Source: Desulfofundulus thermobenzoicus
GTDB taxonomy: Bacteria; Bacillota; Desulfotomaculia; Desulfotomaculales; Desulfovirgulaceae
Length of the DNA: 64,000 nucleotides
Direction of reading: 5' to 3'
Assembly: GCF_009428905.1 (NCBI RefSeq)
Contig: NZ_WHYR01000012.1
Span: 16,529-80,528, forward strand
Part shown: in pieces, positions 48,679 to 56,908 of the stretch
Layout: each line of letters starts with the position of its first letter
How positions within the stretch are numbered: the stretch's first letter is position 1
The notes under the pieces: generated by a model
Databases searched by the model: none
Seen by the model: only the letters and a program-made list of their open reading frames with translations
What the model was told of the DNA's origin: nothing
Position numbers and translations under genes: made by a program

Positions 48679-48768
48679 AATGAAGTGTGTAATTTATGAA
48701 AAATTGGGTCATGCTTCCCCAGGCTATGGTAAAATTATATAAATTTTATTGAGGGGGAGCATTTAAAA

Positions 48769-49641
48769 ATGGTTTTAGGGGCTACTTACCAGAAGAAGCA
48801 TATTATGGTTCCTGTGACGTTTGCTCGATTATATTTCCAACCATCACTTTTTTCTTCCCAAGATGAACCACTGCTTCTTTTCCAAGATTTATTATCGCGA
48901 GAAATAAGAAATATCTATACCACAAGGAGGGGAAATAAAAAGACTGGTTGGGTCATTACTGATAATCACGTAACAAGGCACGGAGATACCGACTTTGGTG
49001 TAGGGAAATTAGGTCGGATTTCTCCCAAAAGAATAAGAGCTTTCGATGATGCTGTGTTTACTGAGATTAGAGAAGAAGTATCAAAAGGATATTTGGATTC
49101 ATGTTTTGTTGTAGATTTTTCAAACTCCTGGATTGCTTTTGAAACTAAAACGGGAATATCTGTTGAGCAGTTTTGTCAGGCTTTTGTTGGAGTTTGTATG
49201 ACGGCAGAGCATAGGCTTGGCTTTATATCATTATATCCTGATGTGGAAAGAGCAGCATACATGGAAGCTTTTAAAAAGTTAAAGATTATTCAAAAAGTAA
49301 GAATTGAGTTTGTGGTCCCAAATCCGCAGATGTATGAATTGGCAAAAGCAATACAGAATAAACTTTTGATTGAACCTAAAGCAGTAAAGGCTATTATCGA
49401 TTGTGAGGGTTCAGCAAAAGGTTTAGAACATGATAGTGATATTGTTAAAATCGCCGGAAATCTACCATTAGATATGCCTCAATACGGAGTTGTTGAGGTA
49501 AGAGGTATGCAAAATGAAGATAGTCCTCTTCAAATAGTTAGTTCTTATGATAAAGCAGTTAAAACAACTGTTTCCATGCCCAAAGAAAAAGAAGGAAAAT
49601 GGCAAGTTCTTATGGACTTATTAATAAAACGTAAAAAATGA
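48769..49641 (+). CDS. Unknown AT-rich cargo protein (gene 1 of pair)
   Basis: This 290-residue soluble protein starts MVLGATYQKKHIMVPVTFAR and contains VITDNHVTRHGDTDFGVGKL, DSCFVVDFSNSWIAFETKTG and a C-terminal part with QYGVVEVRGMQNEDSPLQIV. I recognise no family; the organisation (beta-rich, ~290 aa, paired with a membrane protein) resembles sensor components of phage-defence pairs. ATG 48769 follows GAGGGGGAG by nine bases. It is strongly AT-rich compared with its neighbours and inserted directly behind the recombinase gene, a typical cargo spot. Confidence 0.75.
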   Translation: MVLGATYQKKHIMVPVTFARLYFQPSLFSSQDEPLLLFQDLLSREIRNIYTTRRGNKKTGWVITDNHVTRHGDTDFGVGKLGRISPKRIRAFDDAVFTEIREEVSKGYLDSCFVVDFSNSWIAFETKTGISVEQFCQAFVGVCMTAEHRLGFISLYPDVERAAYMEAFKKLKIIQKVRIEFVVPNPQMYELAKAIQNKLLIEPKAVKAIIDCEGSAKGLEHDSDIVKIAGNLPLDMPQYGVVEVRGMQNEDSPLQIVSSYDKAVKTTVSMPKEKEGKWQVLMDLLIKRKK

Positions 49642-49653
49642 GGTGACATAAAT

Positions 49654-50175
49654 ATGATAAAAATTGTTTTTAAAATAATCAAGGAATATGGTTTTAAAAA
49701 TTTGTTATATTGGGATATGCTTTTTGCTTTACTCATGGGAGTTATTGTTTACCTATTTATCAGTTCTCTTTGCAGGGAACAAATTATTACCTTCCTTGGA
49801 CCTACTATTGGGGCAAGTGCTTCGTTGGTAGCTGTTCAAATATCAACAATTGCGTTGCTGGTTTCGTTGATTCAGAAGGAAACTATTATAATGCTAGCTC
49901 CTGATAGCACGGAAGAACGTAACTTGATTCTTGCTTTAGGAGGCCCGTTTTTAATCGGAACTATATCCTGGATAATTGGTATTTTATTTCTTTTAACAAG
50001 TCTTATGATGGTCATAAGAGATTACTTTTTTCTAAGTAGAATTTTTATTGCATTTGGTACGAGCTCGATAGTTTATTCTATTATTATGATTCCAAGTTTA
50101 ATTGCATTTATTATTGACCTATTAAATACCCAGGCGCAATTTTTAAAAAAGAATTATGGCGATCGCCACGGGTAA
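49654..50175 (+). CDS. Unknown AT-rich membrane protein (gene 2 of pair)
   Basis: This 173-residue protein has about four membrane helices: YWDMLFALLMGVIVYLFISS, TIGASASLVAVQISTIALLV, ALGGPFLIGTISWIIGILFL and SIVYSIIMIPSLIAFIIDLL. A short soluble piece lies between helices 2 and 3 (QKETIIMLAPDSTEERNL). ATG 49654 follows AGGTGA, 12 bp behind the first cargo gene, so they form a two-gene operon. A membrane effector partnered with a soluble protein would fit an abortive defence system, but no known family is evident. Confidence 0.75.
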   Translation: MIKIVFKIIKEYGFKNLLYWDMLFALLMGVIVYLFISSLCREQIITFLGPTIGASASLVAVQISTIALLVSLIQKETIIMLAPDSTEERNLILALGGPFLIGTISWIIGILFLLTSLMMVIRDYFFLSRIFIAFGTSSIVYSIIMIPSLIAFIIDLLNTQAQFLKKNYGDRHG

Positions 50176-50397
50176 CATGGTTGAGGCTGTAATACTCCGC
50201 CGTGGGCTTAAGTTCAGCGGCCTCTTCGGATACCCGCGTGTAGTCATTTCTTATGGTATTTGTGATATGGAAAATACGGCTTTTGAAAAAAGAGAACCAT
50301 CGAAAATATTTTCCTGGTATTCCCTGGGAACGGCGTTTTTGATCATTTTCCACATAAAACCCGTTTTCCTGCTTTTTCTCGCTGAGAGGTGATCTTC
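50176..50397 (+). other. Structured leader before the GGDEF fusion gene
   Basis: Nested complementary blocks (ACGGGTA at ~50168 with TACCCGCGT at ~50230, and GAGGCTG with CAGCGGCCTC inside) suggest a folded RNA at about 50160-50240. A purine-rich stretch and the ribosome site GAGAGGTGATC follow. It does not match the c-di-GMP-I riboswitch core that I know. A 78-codon frame here has poor coding quality and is not called. Confidence 0.4.
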
Positions 50398-52401
50398 TTG
50401 CGCGTCTTACTTGCTACAGGCCAAAAAGACTTGGACAAAAAATTAACCCAAGTCCTTTCCCGCTACGGGATAGATTTGGCCGGAGTCTGTCAAAACATTG
50501 CGGCTCTCCTTTCCCATGCTAAGGAGGCAGACACGGTTATCCTGTCTCCCCGGTTGCAGGGAATAACGGAAGCGGAAATTGTTGACGCCCTGAAAGATCT
50601 CCGTGACCGCGGTTTCCGAGTGGTATTGCTCCCCGGGGATCCGGGCAACCCCGAAGCGCGGGACCTGGCGGCCGGGGTCGTGGAGGCGGGCATTTATGAC
50701 CTGATCTGGAACCCGGTTTCCCCGTCTGACGTGGTGGAGCGGCTATTGAACCCCGCCACGCCGGAAGAGGCGGCGGGGTTCATCGCTTCGTTACGTCCAC
50801 CGCTTTCAAGTGCGCGGCCCGCGCGGGAAACGGGAAAAGATTCCGGTGAAACCGTAAATAACACCGCCGACGATACTGTTGGCAATTTTCTGGAACATGT
50901 TAAATTGCCGGAAGACTTCTTTATTTACGGTGGTAAAACCCCGGACGAAATTGCCGCTGCAAACCAGACCGCCGTCATACTCCCGGCTGATCGGCCGGAC
51001 CTTATCGACACAATAAAATCTCTGCGCCGGGACTTCCGTCTGGCGGCGGTGCCTGTCGTCGTCCTGGGGGAATGCGACACGGTTTGCTGCTACCAGGCGG
51101 GCGCGGATGAATGCGTTGACGTACTGGATGATCAGTCTATCGAGCGCATCCGCGCCCGGGCAAAAAAGATGAGGGAGATGTGGGAACAAGCCGAAAAGGA
51201 CCCCCTGACCGGTTTATACAACCGCCGGTTCTTGGAAAAGTACCTGGTCGAACAGGAGCGGCGATACCGGGAAACCGGGGTACCGTTTTCCTTGCTGATG
51301 TGCGACCTGGACCACTTTAAGCGGATCAACGACACCTACGGCCACGACGCCGGGGATGCGGTGCTAAAGGAATTTGCCGCCTTTCTGGCCGGCGGCGTGC
51401 GTCATGTTGACCTGGTTGCCCGGTACGGCGGGGAAGAATTTATCATTATCTTTCCCGGGTTGGATGATGCCCGGGGGATCGCCGAAAGGTTATGCCGGGG
51501 ATGGGCCGGACACGTCATAAGGTTGCCAGATAGTCAGGTGATTCAGAGTACCTTTTCTGGCGGTCTAGCCGTCATGGGCCGGGATGCGGAGGACATTGGG
51601 GGGCTGATCAGGGCGGCAGATGGGGCGCTGTACTGGGCCAAGGGTGCCGGGCGGAACAGGGTGGTGGCCGTGGGGGACTTGGTTGATAAACAGCACGAAG
51701 CGATGGCTGAAAGAAAGGCGCCGGTTAAAGAAAGGCTACAGAGCCAAATCGCATCAAGGAGAATTTTACCTTCATTTAAAAGCAAGAGCGTTGAATTCGA
51801 GAAAAAGATCCGCGCCCCGGCGGATCTTGAATATGCCATCGACGAAATCAAAAGGCACAACGTCATTGTTGTCTGGAACCTTGATAGCCGTGGGAAAGTC
51901 GAATCGGCGATAGAAATAGCCGTTAGTTTAAAAAAGCTTAAGCGGAAAGTTTTATTGGTGGAAATGGACTTCCTCAACCCGGCAATGGACCGCATCGCCG
52001 GGATTCCTGTCGTTAAAAAGAAAGACATTCCCGGCAAGACCGTCATGGAAATCGGGGCTGGCTTATTGACGCTCGGTTCCTGCCTTGAGCCGGAGCACGC
52101 CGCCGGGTTGATCCGGCAAAAGTGCGGCAGTTTTAAAGTAGACTACCTAGCCGCCGGGAATGATTTGGGCGTCGTCGAATACGCCGGCGAACAGGTATAC
52201 TGCGACATGATAATTTTGCTGGCCCGTCGGTATGATCAGGTAGTCATTGATCTGGGCGTCGGCATGGACGGCCCGACTTTTAATGCGGCTGTGAAATGCG
52301 CCGACATTCTGGTTATACCGGTTTCAAACGATATCGCTGCATCTGCTCGATACGAAAAAATCATGTCCGTCAAAAATGTAGTTTTCGTTAAGAGGAGATG
52401 A
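50398..52401 (+). CDS. Receiver-GGDEF-TadZ fusion protein
   Basis: This ~667-residue protein has a receiver-like N-terminus (RVLLATGQKDLDKKLTQVLS). A second receiver-like part around 175-260 (VILPADRPDLIDTIKSLRRD) follows. Then comes a full GGDEF domain at ~265-430: DPLTGLYNRRFLEKYL, CDLDHFKRINDTYGHDAGD, active site RYGGEEFIIIF. The C-terminal ~200 residues (DEIKRHNVIVVWNLDSRGKV, KLKRKVLLVEMDFLNPAMDR) look like the TadZ/MinD ATPase fold with a degenerate P-loop. It could make c-di-GMP at the Tad pole. TTG 50398 follows GAGAGGTGATC. It overlaps the TadA-like gene by four bases. Confidence 0.8.
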   Translation: MRVLLATGQKDLDKKLTQVLSRYGIDLAGVCQNIAALLSHAKEADTVILSPRLQGITEAEIVDALKDLRDRGFRVVLLPGDPGNPEARDLAAGVVEAGIYDLIWNPVSPSDVVERLLNPATPEEAAGFIASLRPPLSSARPARETGKDSGETVNNTADDTVGNFLEHVKLPEDFFIYGGKTPDEIAAANQTAVILPADRPDLIDTIKSLRRDFRLAAVPVVVLGECDTVCCYQAGADECVDVLDDQSIERIRARAKKMREMWEQAEKDPLTGLYNRRFLEKYLVEQERRYRETGVPFSLLMCDLDHFKRINDTYGHDAGDAVLKEFAAFLAGGVRHVDLVARYGGEEFIIIFPGLDDARGIAERLCRGWAGHVIRLPDSQVIQSTFSGGLAVMGRDAEDIGGLIRAADGALYWAKGAGRNRVVAVGDLVDKQHEAMAERKAPVKERLQSQIASRRILPSFKSKSVEFEKKIRAPADLEYAIDEIKRHNVIVVWNLDSRGKVESAIEIAVSLKKLKRKVLLVEMDFLNPAMDRIAGIPVVKKKDIPGKTVMEIGAGLLTLGSCLEPEHAAGLIRQKCGSFKVDYLAAGNDLGVVEYAGEQVYCDMIILLARRYDQVVIDLGVGMDGPTFNAAVKCADILVIPVSNDIAASARYEKIMSVKNVVFVKRR

Positions 52402-53750
52402 TGATTGTGGGTGAATGGATAAAAGATATCCAGCGCGATCGAGAGAATATTATTGAAGAACTGTCTAAGGAACTCCGGCAAAAGCACCCCTGGCTGCTCA
52501 CCAAAAAACTGGTCGGCAGAGATTACGAAAAGGCCTGCGAGATAGTACGGACGGCCGTGCTTAGCAACAAAGAGCTGCTCTTTGAAGAAAAAGACGAAGC
52601 GTTCAGGCGGATCATGGGCCAGGTGACCGGCTACGGCCCCTTGCAGGAATTTTTCGTTGGAACGGTGCGCGTCCCGGACATCAGTCGCCCGGTGGACGCC
52701 AGCGAAATAACGGAGATCATGGTAGTGCCCGCACCGGACGGGCCGCCGAAAGTATTTTATAGCTGTCACGGGCGGCGTTACTATGCGGGCGACAATTATT
52801 TCCCCGACAACAAAGTTTTGCTGGAATATTGTCAGAAGATATGCGACGACTCCGGCCGCCCGCTGGTGGTGGACTCGCCCATACAGGACGTCTGGCTCAA
52901 GGACGGCACCCGGGTGGCGGTGGTCGCCTTCGGAGCGTCCCCGCTGGGGCCGGCGGTTACCATGCGCAAGTCGCCGCTCTTGATGCTCCCTTTGCCGATG
53001 GACGAACTGGTGAAGAAAAATATGCTGCCCGAATTCGCCGCCCGCCTGTGCAGGGATTTGTTAATCAAGGGCTACGCCAAGATAGGCATATTCGGGCGCA
53101 CCGACAGCGGCAAGACGACCTTCATGAAAGCGTTGGCCCTGTTCTACCCGCGCTACAAGCGCATTATCATAACCGAAACGTCGTATGAGTTCTTCCTGCC
53201 CGGTTTCGACAACTGCCTGAATCTGGTGGAAGTGATCAGCGCCGGCGTGGTCATCGTGGACATGACCATGCTGTGCAACGTCGTAAACCGCAGCAACCCG
53301 GACATATCCATCGTGGGCGAACTGCGGTCCAAGGAAATCGTTCCCGCCCTGCAGATCGCCGCTTCCACGAGTTGCTTCATGACCACGGGGCACGCCGGAA
53401 CGATAAGGGACCTGCGCACCCGCATCGTCGGGATGCACCGGGACGCCGGCATAGAGCTGCCGCGGGATTCCCTGGACGAGACCATATCCACACTTTTCGA
53501 TTTCATTATTTTCCTGGGCAAGGAGACCAGGACGAAAGAAGAAAAGCGCACGCTCATGTCCATAGAAGAAGTGGTTCCCGGCGGCTACCGCACTATAATC
53601 AGGTTTGACTTCGATGAGTTTGCCGCTACCGGCAAGAGGCGCTGGATTTACGAAAATACCGTGAGCAAGGAAAAGCTGTCCCGTCTAGCGTTCCAGGGAG
53701 CGGAAATTTTGCCGGAATATAAGGAGATCAAGCAGAAATATCTTTATTGA
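52398..53750 (+). CDS. tadA: TadA/CpaF-type secretion ATPase
   Basis: This 450-residue protein is a type II/IV secretion ATPase of the CpaF/TadA branch. Its N-terminal domain includes RRIMGQVTGYGPLQEFF and VDSPIQDVWLKDGTRV. It has Walker A IGIFGRTDSGKTTFMKAL (~residue 227), the Asp/Glu region ITETSYEFFLPG, Walker B ISIVGELRSKEIVPAL (~300), and the His box TTGHAGTIRDLRTRI. It drives pilus assembly or secretion at the cytoplasmic face. The P-loop reads GRTDSGKTT, with an unusual Asp. It follows the TadZ fusion and precedes two TadB/C-like genes. Confidence 0.9.
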   Translation: MMIVGEWIKDIQRDRENIIEELSKELRQKHPWLLTKKLVGRDYEKACEIVRTAVLSNKELLFEEKDEAFRRIMGQVTGYGPLQEFFVGTVRVPDISRPVDASEITEIMVVPAPDGPPKVFYSCHGRRYYAGDNYFPDNKVLLEYCQKICDDSGRPLVVDSPIQDVWLKDGTRVAVVAFGASPLGPAVTMRKSPLLMLPLPMDELVKKNMLPEFAARLCRDLLIKGYAKIGIFGRTDSGKTTFMKALALFYPRYKRIIITETSYEFFLPGFDNCLNLVEVISAGVVIVDMTMLCNVVNRSNPDISIVGELRSKEIVPALQIAASTSCFMTTGHAGTIRDLRTRIVGMHRDAGIELPRDSLDETISTLFDFIIFLGKETRTKEEKRTLMSIEEVVPGGYRTIIRFDFDEFAATGKRRWIYENTVSKEKLSRLAFQGAEILPEYKEIKQKYLY

Positions 53751-53765
53751 GGGGAGAGATTGGTC

Positions 53766-54557
53766 TTGTCAGCTGGCCTGATTCTTTTTTTGTGCTTGTT
53801 TGTCGCTGTGTTTCTTGTGATATACCGTGACTTTGAAGTTGAAGAAAACTGGACAGCTCTACTGCCCGCACTGAGCGCGGCGGTCTTTTTCTTCCTGGGG
53901 TCGTGGGTCTATCTTTCCCCGGTGGCCGGGATAATCACCGGCGTGTTCGGGTACAAGCTCTGTAAAAGTGTGATGCGCTGGCGCGAAGAGCGCTGGGCGG
54001 CGCTGGTCAGGAAACAGGCCAGGGACTTCGTGACCGCAGCCGCAGGGATGTACGCCAGCGGGAAAAACGACCGGAGCGTTATCGAGGACGCGGCCAAAAA
54101 CCTGCCCGACCCTCTGGGCGGGATGCTGGACGACGTTCTGAGCAGTTACGACTTCAAAGGCACCGCGTTCCCGGACTCTTTCAGGGCAATGGCCGAAGAA
54201 ACCGGCGTCGATGAGTTCAGGGCCGTGGCGAGCATACTGGAATTTGGGAAGCAGGGCGGGCCGAAAGCTACGGGGCGGGGCCTGCTGCGGCTTGGCAACG
54301 CGCTGCGCCGCCGGGACAAGCTGCTGACCGAACGGGCCAAGGCGGTAGCCGAATCGTCGGCGGTCGCGTGGGTGGTCATCGGCATACTGTTTACTGTGTC
54401 TATAATTGACGCCGTAAAATTCCGCGCGTATTTCGCCTCGTCGTTAGTCGGCAAACTCGACCTGGCCGTGGGCGTCGGGATCGTCGTCGGGCTGTTCTTT
54501 TTGGCTCAGAAGCTGGCGCAGGACAAAGATTTGATGAGGTTAGGGGGCGGGCAATGA
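53766..54557 (+). CDS. tadB: TadB-like inner-membrane protein
   Basis: This 263-residue protein has N-terminal membrane segments (LILFLCLFVAVFLVIY, ALLPALSAAVFFFLGSWVYL) and then a T2SSF-type cytoplasmic helical domain: RKQARDFVTAAAGMYASGKN, DPLGGMLDDVLSSYDFKG and ETGVDEFRAVASILEFGKQG. Two C-terminal membrane segments follow (AVAWVVIGILFTVSI, LAVGVGIVVGLFFLAQKL). This is the TadB arrangement. TTG 53766, seven bases behind AGGGGAGAG, is preferred. Its stop overlaps the TadC-like gene by ATGA. Confidence 0.82.
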   Translation: MSAGLILFLCLFVAVFLVIYRDFEVEENWTALLPALSAAVFFFLGSWVYLSPVAGIITGVFGYKLCKSVMRWREERWAALVRKQARDFVTAAAGMYASGKNDRSVIEDAAKNLPDPLGGMLDDVLSSYDFKGTAFPDSFRAMAEETGVDEFRAVASILEFGKQGGPKATGRGLLRLGNALRRRDKLLTERAKAVAESSAVAWVVIGILFTVSIIDAVKFRAYFASSLVGKLDLAVGVGIVVGLFFLAQKLAQDKDLMRLGGGQ

Positions 54558-55369
54558 TGGTTCTGCTGGAAGCTGCTCTTTTCCTGTCGCTTTTTGCCGC
54601 CGCGTACTCGCTGCTGGTCTCCGGCGAACAACTGAGCGTCGCTGAGGCCACGGTAGACGCGGTGCGCACTAAGGTGCTGGAATTTATCCGGCGCAGCGGA
54701 GATAATGAAAGAATTATCGATATTCTTAAACTGGATGTTCAGCAGCTGGTCAATAAAGGTTTTCTGACCGGTTTAATGTTCGGGGTAACGATGCTCGTCG
54801 TCACGGTAAAATTATTGGGTCCGTTTTCGGCCGTCATGGTGCCGCTGGGCGTTATCACCGGCGTGCTGGTGGTCAGCAACACCGTATCGCGGTCCTATAA
54901 AGACTGGCAGGAGAAGATCTTAAGCGACGCGCCGGTGCTGGTGGACTTTCTCCCGGCGTTCCTGGAGATCCGGGGCATAAGCACGCGGACGGCGCTGGAG
55001 AACACCGTGCCTTTCCTGTCGGGGCCGCTGAAAGAAGAGATGGCGGACGCCGTGGCGAAGATCAAAGACACCGGCGGCGCGAAAACCGTCTTCCGGGAAC
55101 TGGGCGAGCGGGTGAACAACGCCACGGTGAGCGCGGTGTGCGCCAGGCTGTCCATGGCCTGGGACACTACGGTGACGCCGGATCTGTTCATGGATTTGTC
55201 CGAGGAAATAGGTTACGCGCGTGAACTCTCGGCGGCCAGGGCTACAACCATGAAAACGCTGTATTTCACGCTTATCGCCCTGGCCGGGCTGTTCGGGCTG
55301 GCGTTCCTGGCCGGGTATCCGGCGCTCATGGCGTTCAAGGGTATGATGTCGCATATGTTCGGGGGGTAG
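54554..55369 (+). CDS. tadC: TadC-like inner-membrane protein
   Basis: This 271-residue protein has N-terminal helices (MVLLEAALFLSLFAAAYSLL), two membrane segments near 75-115 (GLMFGVTMLVVTVKLLGPFS and MVPLGVITGVLVVSN), a T2SSF-like domain (VDFLPAFLEIRGISTRTALE, GAKTVFRELGERVNNATVSA, DLSEEIGYARELSAARATTM) and a final membrane segment (LYFTLIALAGLFGLAFLAGY). It pairs with TadB to form the platform on which TadA works. No pilin or prepilin peptidase gene follows, so the Tad set is partial in this window. Confidence 0.82.
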   Translation: MMVLLEAALFLSLFAAAYSLLVSGEQLSVAEATVDAVRTKVLEFIRRSGDNERIIDILKLDVQQLVNKGFLTGLMFGVTMLVVTVKLLGPFSAVMVPLGVITGVLVVSNTVSRSYKDWQEKILSDAPVLVDFLPAFLEIRGISTRTALENTVPFLSGPLKEEMADAVAKIKDTGGAKTVFRELGERVNNATVSAVCARLSMAWDTTVTPDLFMDLSEEIGYARELSAARATTMKTLYFTLIALAGLFGLAFLAGYPALMAFKGMMSHMFGG

Positions 55370-55485
55370 CCGGGTTGTTGCGCCCGTCTTTTGTATGCTA
55401 GGTCGGCGTTTTGAAATTAATTTAAGGAGCGAATAAATAGCGAGAATGGCAGTGGCTAACCTATCTTTCTTCATTGGGATGAGTT

Positions 55486-55722
55486 TTAGAAGAAATCAAA
55501 TTTTAGTAAATAATACGCCACCTTCCAAAGAAAATATATAAACGTCAGAAATGCAGCGAGATAATAAGATACTCTAAGGACAGGATTGTGTTTAGATATT
55601 TTATCTAAAATACCCAGTGTTCCTGTAATAGCCAATAGTATGACTAACCCTTTTATGTAATTGACTAAAAAATACCTTGTAAATTGCATTATGGTATCCT
55701 GTAAGTAGATCATAAATTCCAT
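55486..55722 (-). CDS. Small AT-rich membrane protein
   Basis: This 78-residue protein has two hydrophobic segments (YIKGLVILLAITGTLGIL and VSYYLAAFLTFIYFLWKVAY) separated by a basic loop (DKISKHNPVLR). GGTGAT lies a few bases before the ATG. It is clearly AT-rich and divergent from the next small membrane gene. The function is unknown; small two-helix proteins of this kind are found as holin-like or immunity-type proteins. It belongs to the accessory zone behind the Tad genes. Confidence 0.55.
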   Translation of the reverse strand: MEFMIYLQDTIMQFTRYFLVNYIKGLVILLAITGTLGILDKISKHNPVLRVSYYLAAFLTFIYFLWKVAYYLLKFDFF

Positions 55723-55758
55723 TTAATAATCACCAGATAGGAGGTGTAAAGCCTGGTC

Positions 55759-56118
55759 ATGGGGAGGCCGCTTAACAAGAAATGGTACAGTGTATCAGGA
55801 ATTGTTAAGTTATTTGAACCAGGAAGTTTTATGGATATTAACAGTATTTTTAATAAGCAGAAAGCAGAAAGATTATTAACGCTAGCAATGTCTTTTATCA
55901 GGGGTTTTATTATGGTAGGAATTATATTTGATGTTTTTGTTTCTTATAAAAATATACTGACAGTGTTTTCTCTGCTGGTATTTTCACCAATAATTTCGTA
56001 TCTTTTGATTAAACCTGATTTATTTAATACATTTAATAGAGCTAGGTTAATTACCTTTGTTACGGGCCAATCTTTAGCAATGGTCCTTTTTTTGACTGCT
56101 TTCTGTTTTTCTGGTTGA
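55759..56118 (+). CDS. Small AT-rich membrane protein
   Basis: This 119-residue protein has a soluble lead (MGRPLNKKWYSVSGIVKLFE), then DINSIFNKQKAERLLTLAMS and about three membrane helices (FIRGFIMVGIIFDVFV, ILTVFSLLVFSPIISYLLI, FVTGQSLAMVLFLTAFCF). AGGAGGTG is 12 bases upstream, and an internal ATG (55831) is a possible start. The gene is AT-rich like its divergent neighbour. It is unrecognised. The following 56119-56395 contains a GGCCCCGTCGGGC-TTTTT terminator-like hairpin near 56229 and no gene. Confidence 0.55.
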   Translation: MGRPLNKKWYSVSGIVKLFEPGSFMDINSIFNKQKAERLLTLAMSFIRGFIMVGIIFDVFVSYKNILTVFSLLVFSPIISYLLIKPDLFNTFNRARLITFVTGQSLAMVLFLTAFCFSG

Positions 56119-56395
56119 TCTTATAAGAATAAGTTAACTCCAGGAAATTGACAAAATTCAAAGTAGTGGTTTAGATCTTGCTATCAAAAAAAGAGAATAG
56201 CGCACTAATGAGACGTTTTTATTTCGCCCCGGCCCCGTCGGGCTTTTTCTATTCAGGCAGGATTTTCCCTATTCCTGCTGCAATATTACAATAAGGCAGG
56301 TGGTGCCAGCCGGAACGATCGTTCGCAAAACAGCGCAGTGCGGGTTTTCTCCGTAAAATCACGCAAATTCCGGCGAAAATGGTCCCGGACAACAA

Positions 56396-56444
56396 TTGTG
56401 CGCGAAACCATTTTGTGGTAAAGTCAAAGTAGGTCAAAGTCAAA
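56396..56444 (+). promoter_or_regulatory. Promoter with CtsR-like operator (site 1)
   Basis: TTGTGC (56396-56401), 17-bp spacer and TAAAGT (56419-56424) form a promoter. AGTCAAA-GTA-GGTCAAA (56422-56438), followed by a third heptad AGTCAAA (56438-56444), matches the direct-repeat pattern RGTCAAA-N3-RGTCAAA of the Firmicute heat-shock repressor CtsR. The layout is the same as at 60708-60755. It faces the small toxin gene. Confidence 0.65.
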
Positions 56445-56489
56445 TCTAAGTGTGCCGGGTCGCGGTCCTGTTTGAGGCGGCGCAAAAAA

Positions 56490-56516
56490 CAAAAACCACA
56501 TCCAGGAAAGATGTGG
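56490..56516 (-). terminator. Terminator of the antisense RNA
   Basis: On the minus strand CCACATC-TTTCCTG-GATGTGG (56496-56516) is followed by TTTTTGTTTTTTG. It would end the antisense RNA that starts near 56782. Confidence 0.75.
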
Positions 56517-56783
56517 TAAAATAAGCTTGGGAATGTTGGACTGAACGGGCCTCACCTACCGGGGAAGTTTTTCCGAAAGGGGGTGGGGCGGAATGATTTC
56601 ACTATCTGATGTAATCCAAATCGTAATAGCGGTCCTGCTCTTTCTCACCCTCGTAGTGAACCTTACCGACCGGCGCAAGTAGCCGGAAACCCTTGAAACC
56701 GTTGCCGCGGTTTCAAGGGTCCCTGTGAAAGCCCCGTTAGGTCGAGGCACTCCGAGCCGTTTCAGATTCAACATTCCCACTTA
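56496..56783 (-). ncRNA. Antisense RNA to the small toxin gene
   Basis: A perfect-consensus promoter (56789-56817) and a Rho-independent terminator (56496-56516) on the minus strand delimit an RNA of about 290 nt. It covers the whole small toxin gene (56593-56682) and its ribosome site. It includes a strong stem CCCTTGAAACC/GGTTTCAAGGG (56690-56719). This is the organisation of a type I toxin-antitoxin system with an RNA antitoxin. Confidence 0.7.
56593..56682 (+). CDS. Type I holin-like toxin peptide (29 aa)
   Basis: This short gene has ATG 56593 with AAAGGGGGTG upstream. The peptide MISLSDVIQIVIAVLLFLTL followed by VVNLTDRRK is a single membrane helix with a basic C-terminus, the form of holin-like type I toxins in Firmicutes (TxpA/BhrA-like). 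Such peptides insert into the membrane and stop growth when the antisense RNA is lost. The full overlap with an antisense RNA supports the call. It stabilises the element or serves in phage defence. Confidence 0.75.
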   Translation: MISLSDVIQIVIAVLLFLTLVVNLTDRRK

Positions 56784-56788
56784 ATTAC

Positions 56789-56817
56789 ATTATACGGAGG
56801 AAATCGGGCATTGTCAA
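56789..56817 (-). promoter_or_regulatory. Consensus promoter of the antisense RNA
   Basis: On the minus strand TTGACA (56812-56817), a 17-bp spacer and TATAAT (56789-56794) are a perfect sigma-A promoter. No coding frame lies behind it in that direction, so it drives the antisense RNA. Confidence 0.85.
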
Positions 56818-56908
56818 CTGTTCCGGCCTGCCAGTGCCGTGTCAATATCCAGTAGGTATCTCCAGAATTCTTTTCTATTCTGAGACCTCATCGCTCAAAA
56901 ACATTAGA

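Noticed and set aside
50156..50392. 78-codon frame before the GGDEF fusion gene
   Set aside because: No ribosome site; overlaps the end of the membrane cargo gene and a predicted RNA fold.
56249..56485. 78-codon minus-strand frame over the CtsR-like promoter
   Set aside because: It has no ribosome site and runs through the operator and a terminator-like hairpin; regarded as chance.
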